A stretch of DNA of 64,000 nucleotides from Methanoculleus formosensis (GCF_025384765.1 NZ_VHLL01000002.1:1-64000), one strand, 5' to 3'; positions 33,756 to 42,023 are shown, counted from the first letter of the stretch. The notes: generated by a model not told the origin, from the letters alone. Numbers and translations are program-made.

Positions 33756-35636
33756 TCACTCCACGTTCTCCGTCAGGGCCACCGTCCGGTATCCCTGGCG
33801 GGGATGATTGCGGATATTCTTGTATTTTGCCTCTATTCTGCCGTCTTCCAGCATAGGATTGATGTAGTGGTTCCGGAGCGAGTCCTTCCTGCGGTTCAGC
33901 AGATCCGCCAGCTCATCGAGGGTCAGGAAATCCTCCTTGCAGAGCTGGAGAATCGTTGCTTCAACGACTCCTCTGGGTGCTTTCCGCAGAGATCTGACCG
34001 GTTCCGCAATCTCATGCAATGTATCCAAATGTTCGGAGTTCCTCGGCAAATGTTCGGAGCTTGTGACCAAATGTTCGGAGCTCTCGATCAAATGTTCGGA
34101 GTTCGACTTCGAACAAATCCCCCCGGCTCCGAACATTTCATCTCCCATCGGGTGGCGGCCTGGCCGGTAGTAGAAGGTGTTTCTGCCTGAACCTTCGCTT
34201 ATCAGCAGTCCTTTTTCGACCAGACCGTGGAGAGCAACGGTGATGTCGTGAGGGTGTGCTTTCGTCACCTCCTTCAACCGCCCGTGGTTCACGCACCCCT
34301 CACAGTGGGCGGTCAGGAGAGCCAACCGCTCGATCTCACCAAGTTTACTGAACGATTCGCCGAGTTCGGCCTTCAGGTCATCGACAGCCTTCTCCGGCAC
34401 AAGACTGATCATCTTGAGGATGAAGACCGTCTGGTTACTCTCGTGCCGTTCCTCAAGCACCGGCTCGCGCCAGTGCTGGAGCTGCCAGTTCCGGTAGATC
34501 TTCAGGAATCCCGACCCCGCCTGCTCACCAAGGCCGATCAACTGAAACATCTTCTGGAGGTTCCGGTTCCGGCAATCGCTCACGCCCCCCCTGATCGCTT
34601 CGGCCTTCGGTACCCTCATCAGGCCGGGGTTCCGGAACCCGAACAGATCAGGGCGTTTCACAACAAGAATTGAGCAACTACCCGAATAATCAGCATGAAT
34701 CAGAGTATTTACAAGCGCCTCACGCAGGGCCTCATGAACCGGGGTCTCTTCGACTCTCTCGTCGCCTTTCAGCTGAAAAGGCACCTTCAGGTCGCTTGAG
34801 AGTCGCTTCATGACAATGCGGTAAAAATCATACAGATTCCCCGACCACGACCCATCAAGTGTGACCCGATCGACCCAGCGGGTTTCGGGCGTCTCCCGCT
34901 CCTGATAGTCCACGATGTAGGTGGGAACAGCATCGAGGATCGATCGGAACTTCCCGAACATCAGCAGCCCTGCGAGCGTGAGCGCCTCCTTTCCGGTCTG
35001 TCGATCCCGTGCCCATCCACCAATCTGCCGGAGGAACTCCGGGTCGTTGCACTCGTTGAACGGGTGATCCGGCTTGCGATTGGAGAACTGCTGCCGGTAG
35101 ATCCGAAACGACTCTCTATCAAGATCGTCAAGACCATAGTATTCCAGGATAACAGCATCGCGGGTGTCGTTCGCCTGCTCACCAAGCATCTGCTTCACAA
35201 GGTCAGGCGGACACCGGTAGTCCCCCTCGTTATTGCGCCGGTATGTTCCCATCAAGGGGTTCTGCCCGATGTATACCGGCCGCTGTTTCCGAGAAGCTTG
35301 AGGTATCCGAACAAGTACCACTGTCTTCTCCTCAACATGGACTGGTGTAATGTCCCGGTTCTGGAGGAGGTTGACACTCACCTTATTTGGGTTATTCAGG
35401 GAATTCCAGATGTCCTGTATGATCTTCTGGCGATCGGGCAGGTCATGGAAGAGAACGCCGTTCCGTGTTTCTTCCGCGCCGAGGATAATATAACCACCTT
35501 CCGTATTCGCCATCGCAGAATACGTCTCCCAGAATGAGCCGGGGAGTTCTCCCTTGCCGCTCTTCCCCCGTGCAGTCTTCAACTCGACGTCAAAGCCCTC
35601 CTGCAACGACGCCAGATCAAAGAAGTCCCTGCTCAT
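33756..35636 (-). CDS. AlbA_2/HATPase_c_4 regulator with SEHL-repeat linker (COG2865-like)
   Basis: 626 residues. The N-terminal AlbA_2 domain shows FDVELKTARGKSGKGELPGSF and TEGGYIILGAEE. The ATPase-like part has HEALREALVNTLIHADYSG near residue 310 and QAGSGFLKIYRNW near 375. Between residues about 500 and 535 a seven-residue unit SEHLxxS is repeated four times, followed by a C-terminal winged helix (LDELADLLNRRKDSLRNHYI). The family occurs with defence and mobile genes and is thought to bind DNA. It diverges from the second EVE cassette around a palindrome at 35711. A four-base overlap with an upstream short frame is probably chance (see rejected items). Confidence 0.85.
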   Translation of the reverse strand: MSRDFFDLASLQEGFDVELKTARGKSGKGELPGSFWETYSAMANTEGGYIILGAEETRNGVLFHDLPDRQKIIQDIWNSLNNPNKVSVNLLQNRDITPVHVEEKTVVLVRIPQASRKQRPVYIGQNPLMGTYRRNNEGDYRCPPDLVKQMLGEQANDTRDAVILEYYGLDDLDRESFRIYRQQFSNRKPDHPFNECNDPEFLRQIGGWARDRQTGKEALTLAGLLMFGKFRSILDAVPTYIVDYQERETPETRWVDRVTLDGSWSGNLYDFYRIVMKRLSSDLKVPFQLKGDERVEETPVHEALREALVNTLIHADYSGSCSILVVKRPDLFGFRNPGLMRVPKAEAIRGGVSDCRNRNLQKMFQLIGLGEQAGSGFLKIYRNWQLQHWREPVLEERHESNQTVFILKMISLVPEKAVDDLKAELGESFSKLGEIERLALLTAHCEGCVNHGRLKEVTKAHPHDITVALHGLVEKGLLISEGSGRNTFYYRPGRHPMGDEMFGAGGICSKSNSEHLIESSEHLVTSSEHLPRNSEHLDTLHEIAEPVRSLRKAPRGVVEATILQLCKEDFLTLDELADLLNRRKDSLRNHYINPMLEDGRIEAKYKNIRNHPRQGYRTVALTENVE

Positions 35637-35710
35637 GCGCAGCCGTTTCCCACCAGAGCGAGTTTTACCGTGGCCATACCCTCCAAAAAGTCCTCAATCA
35701 TTAAAATAGG

Positions 35711-35725
35711 ATCTCTGTTAGAGAT
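35711..35725. promoter_or_regulatory. Palindromic operator between regulator and EVE copy 2
   Basis: ATCTCT-GTT-AGAGAT is a perfect six-base inverted repeat in the short AT-rich region between divergent genes. On the minus strand CTATTTTAATG follows as a TATA candidate for the regulator; on the plus strand a TATA candidate (TACAAATACAATTAT) lies to the right for EVE. The palindrome could control both genes and could be the binding site of the winged-helix protein encoded next to it. Confidence 0.5.
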
Positions 35726-35795
35726 TTCCTCTTTACAAATACAATTATCCACCGGCTTCAAAAGGCTTTTCATATGGGTGCCTGAATCTCCTACT

Positions 35796-36245
35796 ATGGC
35801 CCACTGGATCGCCTCCTCCAACCGGGACAACGCCAAGATCCTCGATGCGAAGCACATCTGGGGAGTACCCAAACGAAACAAAACCCTCATGCAGCGGGTG
35901 AAGCCCGGCGACACCATACTCGTATACGTCCGGCAGGAGAAAGAGGACGACACGATCCTCCCCTCAGCGATAACCAGCGCCTACGAGATCGTCTCCGAGC
36001 CCTACATAGACCACTCCCGCCTCTTCGTCACCCCGCCGCATATGGGCGACGAGGTCTTCCCCTACCGCATGAAGGTCCGGCCGGTCGCAGTCTTTGCCGA
36101 ACCCCTTGAGTTCAAGCCGCTGATTCCAGACCTCACATTCATCACGAACAAAACGATGTGGAGCGGCCACCTCAGGATAGCCATGCGCGAGATCCCGGAG
36201 GAGGACTACCGGCTCATCCTCAGGCGGGCAGGAGTGGAGGCGTAA
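35796..36245 (+). CDS. EVE-domain protein, copy 2
   Basis: 149 residues from ATG 35796, beginning AHWIASSNRDNAKILDAKHI. It has WGVPKRNKTLMQRVKPGDTILVYV and TFITNKTMWSGHLR, the same signature as copy 1. It is three bases from the second DUF365 gene. The pair EVE-DUF365 is thus conserved as a unit in two places of this window, 15 kb apart. Confidence 0.85.
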   Translation: MAHWIASSNRDNAKILDAKHIWGVPKRNKTLMQRVKPGDTILVYVRQEKEDDTILPSAITSAYEIVSEPYIDHSRLFVTPPHMGDEVFPYRMKVRPVAVFAEPLEFKPLIPDLTFITNKTMWSGHLRIAMREIPEEDYRLILRRAGVEA

Positions 36246-36248
36246 CCG

Positions 36249-36677
36249 ATGTCCGAGATCACCGGCGTCACCTTCCCCGTCCCAAAACATCTCATGCCCC
36301 GGTTCTTCAAGGACAAAAAGACCGTCTTCATCAAGCCCGCCACCGTCTTCAAAGAACTCCGGAGCGGCATGAAACTCGTCTTCTACCAGTCCCACGAGGA
36401 TACCGGCTACGTCGGGGAGGCGACGATCAAGCGGATCGTCATCGACGACGACCCCCTCGCGTTCTTCGAGACCTTCGGGGATGCGGTCTTCCTGACGATA
36501 GAGGAGGCCAAAGCCTACGTCGATAACCAGGAGCGCTGGCAGGGGGTCCGGGTCAGGAAGGAGGTGCCCCGAAAGCGGCCCTGGATGGCACTGGAACTTG
36601 AGGGTATCCGGAAGTACGATACGGTGAAGAAGCCGGAGCGGTTTGTGCCGGTCGGGGGAAGGTATCTGCGGGAGTAA
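36249..36677 (+). CDS. DUF365 family protein, copy 2
   Basis: 142 residues, very close to copy 1 at the DNA level: ITGVTFPVPKHLMPRFFKDK at the start and VGGRYLRE at the end. It follows EVE copy 2 after three bases. Compared with copy 1 there is no NucS-like gene downstream; the operon ends and transposon debris begins. High identity suggests a recent duplication or continuing gene conversion. Confidence 0.8.
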   Translation: MSEITGVTFPVPKHLMPRFFKDKKTVFIKPATVFKELRSGMKLVFYQSHEDTGYVGEATIKRIVIDDDPLAFFETFGDAVFLTIEEAKAYVDNQERWQGVRVRKEVPRKRPWMALELEGIRKYDTVKKPERFVPVGGRYLRE

Positions 36678-36754
36678 AATTTATGGGCAATATCCCGAAA
36701 TCGATATGCTGGACCGAGACCAGCTGCACTCTTCTGATCCCACACCTCTAGGGC

Positions 36755-36995
36755 CTATTCCTTGGCGAGTTTTTTATGAGGCTGCACGGAGTTGTATGCT
36801 GCCTCAAATGCAGCAAAGTAGTCCGCAATCTCGCCTTGCAAGCGCTTGCAAGTTGAGCATCCACAAAACCTGATAGCGAGATCGCCGGTTCCCACACGGT
36901 GCATGGCCGTATAGCGATAACCAAAGGGTTGTCGTTCGAACTCGCAGGCAAAGATGCTCTCGATGTTTTCGGTTTTATGAACAGTTTGTGGAGCC
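36755..36995 (-). pseudogene. DDE transposase C-terminal remnant
   Basis: The minus-strand frame that ends with TAG at 36755-36757 reads GYRYTAMHRVGTGDLAIRF and ends with AYNSVQPHKKLAKE. The YNxVxPHKKL ending is a hallmark of IS-type DDE transposases/integrase cores. Two Cys pairs near CGCSTC are present in between. The coding frame is cut on its 5' side by the TnpB element, whose right end lies at 36996. Confidence 0.55.
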
Positions 36996-37000
36996 GTGAA

Positions 37001-38188
37001 CTACCCCGCCCTGAAGGGCGTGGCTTCCTGCTTCATAGACAACACTTGCATCACAGCGATGTGATGTAGCGGTATCATCTCCACAGGCTCAAAGGGCTGT
37101 TCCATCCCCGAGCGGTGAATATTCACCGCAGCATTGTAATCTCGATCCGCAACAAACCCACAATATGGGCATTCATGAACTCTCTCAGAGAGCATTTTTT
37201 TCACAATGCTTCCGCAGTTCGAGCACATCTGTGACGTATTCCGGGGATCGACTTTGACAAGGTTCGTACCAGCACTTTCAGCCTTGTACGCGAGATAAGC
37301 ATAGAATCGTCCCCATGAAGCATCGTGAATACTCCTGTGTAGTCCCGGAGAGTTGCCGTTCTCCTTCAGACCTTTGATATCCAGGTCTTCGACGCAGATC
37401 GTTGCATAGGTGTCAACGTACCGACGCGAAAGTTTGTGCAGGAAATCGTTCTTCTGGCTCGTGATATGTTCATACGCCTTCTCCAGTTTCCCTTTTGCCT
37501 TCTTCCAGTTTTTCGAGAACCGTTGTTTCCGGGCAATACTCTGGTGTAACGTCTTGATCCGGTCACGTGAGTGCTCATAGAACCGGGGATTCTCGATCAC
37601 CGCACCATCGCTATCGACTGCAAACGAATTCAGACCGAGATCGATCCCGACCGATCGTCCTTCACGCTTCGGTTCGGAGACCTCTTGCTCTACCTGAACG
37701 ATCACATACCATCGATCCCCGCGACGGGTGATCAGGACGCCCTTCACCGTGCCAGCGTACGGGCGGTGCATTGTGAACGGAATCGCTCCGATCTTCGAGA
37801 ACGTAATCGAACTATGTTCCCGGTCGATCTTGAACCCGGACTGGTTATAGTTGAGCGTCCGGTATCGGAATGCGCTCTTGAACCGGAGTTTGCCAATCTT
37901 CCGTCCTCTCTTCTGTGTCTGGGAGGGAGCAGCGATGTTACTCCAGAGTGTATAGTTGACCATCTGGAGCACTTTGGAGTACACGCCCTTCAGAAATGGA
38001 TTCTCCTCTTTCAGCGTGACGATCCGCGCCTGTGTTCCTCGCATCGTCGGAGTGATCCCGTGCTCCCGCGCGGTAGTACATTCTTCGAGAAGTGTGTTGT
38101 AGAGCCACCTACAGGTATCGAGCGCACTGTTCAGCCGTGTCTCGGTGGTTGCGCCGGGATACGCCCGGTACTTGTAGGAGAGGAACAT
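37001..38188 (-). CDS. tnpB: TnpB RNA-guided nuclease
   Basis: 395 residues. The three RuvC acidic residues are intact: GIDLGLNSFAVD near residue 196, CVEDLDIKGL near 270 and DRDYNAAVNI near 350. A zinc finger CSNCG...CPYCG stands before the last one. A terminal KQEATPFRAG tail reaches into the right end of the element. TnpB cuts DNA using an RNA made from the element's right end, and is the ancestor of Cas12. It is a normal length, with no frameshift, so it is likely active. Confidence 0.93.
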   Translation of the reverse strand: MFLSYKYRAYPGATTETRLNSALDTCRWLYNTLLEECTTAREHGITPTMRGTQARIVTLKEENPFLKGVYSKVLQMVNYTLWSNIAAPSQTQKRGRKIGKLRFKSAFRYRTLNYNQSGFKIDREHSSITFSKIGAIPFTMHRPYAGTVKGVLITRRGDRWYVIVQVEQEVSEPKREGRSVGIDLGLNSFAVDSDGAVIENPRFYEHSRDRIKTLHQSIARKQRFSKNWKKAKGKLEKAYEHITSQKNDFLHKLSRRYVDTYATICVEDLDIKGLKENGNSPGLHRSIHDASWGRFYAYLAYKAESAGTNLVKVDPRNTSQMCSNCGSIVKKMLSERVHECPYCGFVADRDYNAAVNIHRSGMEQPFEPVEMIPLHHIAVMQVLSMKQEATPFRAG

Positions 38189-38270
38189 CGACGCTGCAAA
38201 TACGTTGGAGGACGAGATAGGCGTTATCCATGCGGGGTGAAAGTGAATTGGGAAGGGGACGCCGCTTTCA

Positions 38271-38293
38271 TCCCCGGTCCTCTCGACCGGGGA
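38271..38293. other. Strong hairpin, terminator or left end of the TnpB element
   Basis: TCCCCGGT and ACCGGGGA form an eight-base perfect stem with a seven-base loop. It lies between the TnpB gene and the small zinc-ribbon gene, whose stop is 18 bases away. It could be the left-end hairpin recognised by a TnpA transposase or a terminator. No run of T follows on the minus strand. Confidence 0.5.
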
Positions 38294-38311
38294 CTTCCCG
38301 CTCCGCCCCCT

Positions 38312-38473
38312 TCACCCCCGAAAGTTAAATTCGATGAATTTTTCAAGGTACATCAAAATTCGTGGTATGTGGATAAGGTCTCCGCATCCACCACAGAAAA
38401 GTCCCCCACCGATATTGCATTCACCGCAATGAGGACATTTTATCGGGTAATGAAAATACCTCTCGCGATCCAT
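38312..38473 (-). CDS. Small zinc-ribbon protein (53 residues)
   Basis: A short gene on the minus strand from ATG 38473. It encodes MDRERYFHYPIKCPHCGECN, then GGGLFCGGCGDLI and a basic, aromatic tail. The two pairs CPHC and CGGC form one zinc ribbon. Such tiny proteins are common in archaea; some bind nucleic acids. It lies upstream of tnpB on the same strand, outside or at the left end of the element. Its GC content is lower than that of the neighbouring genes. No partner can be named from the sequence. Confidence 0.6.
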   Translation of the reverse strand: MDRERYFHYPIKCPHCGECNIGGGLFCGGCGDLIHIPRILMYLEKFIEFNFRG

Positions 38474-38642
38474 AAGGATCAATCATAATAGGGTCAATAT
38501 CGATGTTGTGGTTCTCTTCACTATCACAAGATTGGATACATCCGACAATACGCCATCGACCGGGAAGGATCTCTCCGCCCCTCGCTCACCACCAAATTTA
38601 TCGGTTCTCCCTCCCATCCCTTATTCATCAGGTGCAGCGGCT

Positions 38643-38900
38643 ATGACCGATATTACCATCACCGTCCCACGGGATATCGTACAGGCGCTCCGGCTCCCTC
38701 CCGACGCCGTTGCCGCCGAGTTGCAGCGGGAGCTTGCCGTGGCGCTCTACCAGCGGGGCATCCTCTCCTCCGGGAAGGCGGCGGCGCTGGCGGAGATGAC
38801 CCGGTGGGAGTGGGAGGAACTGCTCGGGGCACGGAAGATCCCCCGGCATTACGCCGACGAGGACCTCGACCGGGACATCGCCTATGCTACTCGCAGTTAG
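38643..38900 (+). CDS. UPF0175 family antitoxin, copy 1
   Basis: 85 residues starting MTDITITVPRDIVQALRLPP. The ribbon-like start and the helix-turn-helix in LSSGKAAALAEMTRWEWEEL fit UPF0175, usually the antitoxin partner of a DUF3368 PIN-domain toxin. The stop overlaps the start of the toxin gene, which is broken. A second copy with the same upstream sequence (TTTATCGG and a CATCAGGTG region) is at 46292. Confidence 0.85.
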   Translation: MTDITITVPRDIVQALRLPPDAVAAELQRELAVALYQRGILSSGKAAALAEMTRWEWEELLGARKIPRHYADEDLDRDIAYATRS

Positions 38901-39380
38901 CAACTCCTCACCCCTGATCCATCTTTCACTGATCGGCCGCATCAACCTGCTCAGGCGCTTTTCATGTATCCATATTCCTCCTGCGGTCTGGTAGGAGGTC
39001 GTGGAACAGGGCGGCGATCGTCCGGGTACAACCGAGATCCGGGAAGCCCGTGAGTCAGGATGGCTGCGCGTGGTTGAGCCCTCCAACAGGGCTCTGGTGC
39101 GCCTGCTAAAACAGGAACTCCACCCCGGCGAAGCAGAGAGCATCGTCCTTGCCATCGAGGTCAGGCCCGACGTGCTCCTCCTTGACGAGGCCGAGGCCCG
39201 CCGCGTAGCAGGGCTCTACGACCTTCCGGTCACCGGTATCATCGGCCTCTTAATCCAGGCAAAGCGTGAAGGGCTGGTCGCATCGGTTGCGGAGGAGATG
39301 GACCGGTTGCGGAGCAGGGGAACTTCCGGATCCATGATGCTCTCTACAGGCGTGTTCTTGAGATCGAGAAGGAAGGATAA
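38884..39380 (+). pseudogene. DUF3368 PIN-like toxin, broken copy 1
   Basis: Overlaps the antitoxin by 17 bases, begins MLLAVSNSSPLIHLSLIGRI and continues HLSLIGRINLLRRF. A TAG replaces the CAG that stands at this place in copy 2 (in the IPPAVW-Q region). Later, about 100 codons in, a one-base deletion shifts the frame near RLRSRG, ending at TAA 39378-39380. The acidic residues of the PIN domain (LLLDEAEARR) survive. The antitoxin still lacks a functional toxin. Confidence 0.75.
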
Positions 39381-39439
39381 ACCGGAGATCAGATACCTTA
39401 TTGGCACGGACGAAGTTCGGATCGGAACGCCCCTACCGC

Positions 39440-39688
39440 CACATCTCCACCCTCTTCGACGCGACCGACGCGGAGCAGGCCGCCCTCCTCGTCCTCGTCC
39501 GGGAGGCAAAAACCCTCCTCGACGAACAATTTCATCCCGACGGCTACAACATCGGCGTGAACGTGCGAGCAGCCGCCGGCCAGACGGCGATGCACCTCCA
39601 CGTCCACTTCATCCCCCGGTATGCCGGCGACGTGGACGACCCCCGGGGCGGGGTGCGGGGGGCGATCCCGGAGAAGAGGGTGTACTGA
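39440..39688 (+). pseudogene. HIT gene remnant, copy A
   Basis: Matches the 3' two thirds of the intact HIT gene at 32591 from STLFDATDAEQAALL to the end PEKRVY. The triad MHLHVHFIPRY is still whole, but the N-terminal helix and start are missing and fused to unrelated codons. It follows the broken toxin directly. Confidence 0.75.
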
Positions 39689-40127
39689 GAGGGCTGAATG
39701 GGATGCCAGGGGAGAACGCAACGCATCAAAAAGGCAGAGAGGACTCAGCGGGCGGGAGGCCGCACTACTTTGATTCAGGTGGGGACAGGCCCTCACTTCC
39801 GTTCGGGCGTGAACCAGGGGCAGCGGCATCCACCGGGCTTCGCAGCACAAACCGCCGTGGCATCGCAAGTTGCAGGTTCATCTCCGCAGTCTCTGCATGC
39901 TACCCGGTGACGGGGAAGACGGCAGAACGGTCGAGGAGAAGCGCCTCAGTCGTCGAGGGTGGTCCGGCCCTCTGGTATCGTGGCATCCCTATCTCCAACC
40001 ATTCCCCAATCTTCGCCAATCTTTCCCCAATCCAGGTTTGAAAATCTCAATGAATTAAGGCCTATTTTTTGATTCAAAGTACAGCATTTGAGATCATTCC
40101 GCCAATCTCCGCTAATACTTCCATCAA
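39689..40127. other. Region with no clear gene
   Basis: On the minus strand a cysteine-rich string CRDCGDEPATCDATAVCAAK is visible near 39890-39830, interrupted by stops, so a decayed small zinc protein is possible. No other signal. The AlbA/ATPase gene ends at 40128. Confidence 0.3.
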
Positions 40128-41822
40128 TCAGGCATCATTCGACGTACGAGAGGCCAGTACCCACTTCGCACCCCTTGTCCTCCCGACAGTCGTGATCGTC
40201 CCCTCTATCCGCATCTCCTGGAGCAGATCCTTGATGAAATGGCGTCTTTGATCCTCGTTCAGAGCGTCGGAAACCTTGTCCAGCAACAGACCTTCGATCT
40301 CCGGCCACCGTGCTTCATGATACGTTTGCAGGTACGCCATTACCATATCCTTGAAGTATGCCTTGTCAAATGACCGCTTCCGGATATAGTCTGCCCGCGT
40401 ATCCGTCTCGGCGGCGACACTCGCCGACACATACAGATTCGGAGATCGCCCCTCGATGAGTTTCTTCTCGCGCAGAGCGTCTCGCTCCTCTCTGGTTACC
40501 GGCCGGCCCTTCTGTACCTTATCGAGAGCGATTACATCCATCAAAGTAAGATCCTTGCGCTCGATCAGCATCCGGGTATACCGCTCGTCGATCAGCCGGC
40601 CGGGGATCGTGACCCGCACCACACTTTCCTCGTCGAGATCATAGTCCGGCATCGGGAAGTTGCGGTCCCGCTGTATTCTAAACATCCGCTTGATCCCGCT
40701 GCCGATGGTATCGATCATGTTCAACTCGACCATGGCGCCGGCAAGGAAAGGATTTCGATACTGATCGGACGGCATATCCCGTTCAATCACGCTCATGACT
40801 GTTCCGGGAATGAACTCGCCGCGATTGGTAAACATCAGGGAGCCCGGCCTCTCGGTCACCGTAATGCGGGCAGCCTGCCGATAGTCCTGGTGGGCAATAC
40901 AGTTGTGCAACGCTTCACGGATCACCCAGGGGTCATACTGCGTCACCTCAAGGGGGAACAGCGTCTCTCCTGAAATATAACGGACGGTGAGGTTTCGGAC
41001 CTTGCTAAAAACCCTGTCGACGGCGAGGATCAGCGGTAGGCCGAAGTGGGCATAGTCGACCTCGATCTCATCCTTGTCCCTGAGAACCCAGGTGATATGT
41101 GCAATTGCAGGTGAGAGAAGGGACGCTGCCTCATTCTTTCCAAGGAGGATGACCGCAGTATTCGTAATCCGACCCTGACTACATACTTTCGCCTTCGTAA
41201 GGAAAGTAAGGTCATCCCACTCGTCGACTTCTTCTGCACGATCCCGGTGTTTCTCCTGGTATTTCTCTTTGTATTTTTCCCGCGCAAAGGCGATCGCCTC
41301 AGGATCGAGATCCGCAAGAGTGGCTTCCTCACAAACCTTCGCCGACCAGTCGTCCAGAGGGGCCTGCCGGCGTATCTCTTCGATCTCGTGGAGGGCAAGA
41401 GGCCCGAGAGACTCATGGATCCGGCCATATGCAACACCCTTCCACGTGGCGGGAATGCCGCGGGAAGCTGGGGGGATCTCAAACATCACCACCCGCTTCC
41501 CATCGACCGTGAGTTCATGGACATCGGCAAACGTCATCTGGTGATTCGTATGCTGGGCGATCTGCTCTTTGAGCCGGTCGAGGCCGGGAGAAGTGAGGCG
41601 ATAATTTGAGCCGACAATCTTCCGGGGCGATCTATCAGTGATGCCGAAGAGCAGCCACCCTGCCGGTTTCCCATACAGGTTGGCCTCATTGCTCAGTGCC
41701 GAGAAGTATCTCCCCAGGTCATCGAAATCAAAGTTGGTCTTTGCCTCCTTGAACTCGATCCACTCGGTTTCGGCCGGAAGATCCATCATCTCCCGCAGTT
41801 GAGCACTGAGATCCACAGACAT
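40128..41822 (-). CDS. AlbA_2/HATPase_c_4 regulator (COG2865-like), second complete copy
   Basis: 564 residues from ATG 41822. AlbA_2: ETEWIEFKEAKTNFDFDDLG and PAGWLLFGITDRSPRK. ATPase-like part: VIREALHNCIAHQDYRQAAR near residue 298 and GSGIKRMFRIQRDRNFPMPD near 380. A winged helix is near the end (VSDALNEDQRRHFIKDLLQE). It lacks the SEHL/TEQV linker of its relatives. The stop of a 47-codon upstream gene overlaps its start by one base, so both are probably translated together, from a promoter surrounded by three repeats at 41995-42023. Confidence 0.85.
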   Translation of the reverse strand: MSVDLSAQLREMMDLPAETEWIEFKEAKTNFDFDDLGRYFSALSNEANLYGKPAGWLLFGITDRSPRKIVGSNYRLTSPGLDRLKEQIAQHTNHQMTFADVHELTVDGKRVVMFEIPPASRGIPATWKGVAYGRIHESLGPLALHEIEEIRRQAPLDDWSAKVCEEATLADLDPEAIAFAREKYKEKYQEKHRDRAEEVDEWDDLTFLTKAKVCSQGRITNTAVILLGKNEAASLLSPAIAHITWVLRDKDEIEVDYAHFGLPLILAVDRVFSKVRNLTVRYISGETLFPLEVTQYDPWVIREALHNCIAHQDYRQAARITVTERPGSLMFTNRGEFIPGTVMSVIERDMPSDQYRNPFLAGAMVELNMIDTIGSGIKRMFRIQRDRNFPMPDYDLDEESVVRVTIPGRLIDERYTRMLIERKDLTLMDVIALDKVQKGRPVTREERDALREKKLIEGRSPNLYVSASVAAETDTRADYIRKRSFDKAYFKDMVMAYLQTYHEARWPEIEGLLLDKVSDALNEDQRRHFIKDLLQEMRIEGTITTVGRTRGAKWVLASRTSNDA

Positions 41823-41965
41823 CACCTCTCCTCCCGGTCACCCTGTTTACATAAAAGATGAGTCAGTTCCTCTTTAAGCCTCTTCCCCGTCTTCTGCACG
41901 GCCGCCGGCACGGTCTGACATTTGATCCAGATACAAGGGATAGCCTCCTCACTTGAGCAGGACAT
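41822..41965 (-). CDS. Small ORF (47 residues) coupled to the AlbA/ATPase gene
   Basis: Begins MSCSSEEAIPCIWIKCQTVP and ends in a charged stretch KRLKEELTHLLCKQGDREER. Its TGA overlaps the ATG of the downstream gene. A TATA-like ATATAT box lies 36 bases before its ATG, so it would have a short leader, which supports it being real. It has four Cys, two of them in CIWIKC. I do not recognise a family. It may be a leader peptide that couples translation, or a small partner of the AlbA protein. Confidence 0.45.
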   Translation of the reverse strand: MSCSSEEAIPCIWIKCQTVPAAVQKTGKRLKEELTHLLCKQGDREER

Positions 41966-41994
41966 GAATAGACCTGGGGAACCGGGACTTATGA

Positions 41995-42023
41995 TGCGTG
42001 ATATATGCGTGATGCTGCGTGAT
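41995..42023. repeat. Three TGCGTGAT direct repeats at the promoter of the small ORF/AlbA operon
   Basis: TGCGTGAT occurs at 41995, 42006 and 42016, spaced 11 and 10 bases, that is one helical turn each, so one face of the DNA. The second repeat is next to the TATA-like ATATAT at 42001-42006. This is a typical multi-site operator for a cooperative repressor, perhaps the AlbA protein itself or the small ORF product. Confidence 0.6.

Larger units (their letters stand above)
36996..38311 (-). mobile_element. IS605/IS1341-type TnpB element without TnpA
   Basis: The right end carries a compact hairpin CGCCC-TGAA-GGGCG at 37007-37020 at the TnpB stop codon and the end motif TTCAC (minus strand) at 36996-37000. 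The left end probably lies between the TnpB start and 38311 and may include the strong hairpin at 38271-38293; its exact position is uncertain. There is no tnpA, so the element needs a helper. It sits in a transposase remnant. The sequence around the right-end hairpin is where a guide (omega) RNA would be encoded. Confidence 0.6.

Noticed and set aside
35633-35773. 46-codon ORF overlapping the AlbA/ATPase start at 35636
   Set aside because: It would extend across both candidate promoters and the palindrome, leaving only 23 bases to the divergent EVE start; likely chance.
38884-39380. In-frame TAG in toxin copy 1 read as pyrrolysine
   Set aside because: The related copy has CAG at this place, a further frameshift follows, and no pyrrolysine genes are seen in the window.
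39001-40041. 346-codon frame through toxin copy 1 and HIT copy A
   Set aside because: It joins part of the toxin with out-of-frame HIT sequence and repetitive Arg/Pro; the family sequence lies in other frames after the frameshift.
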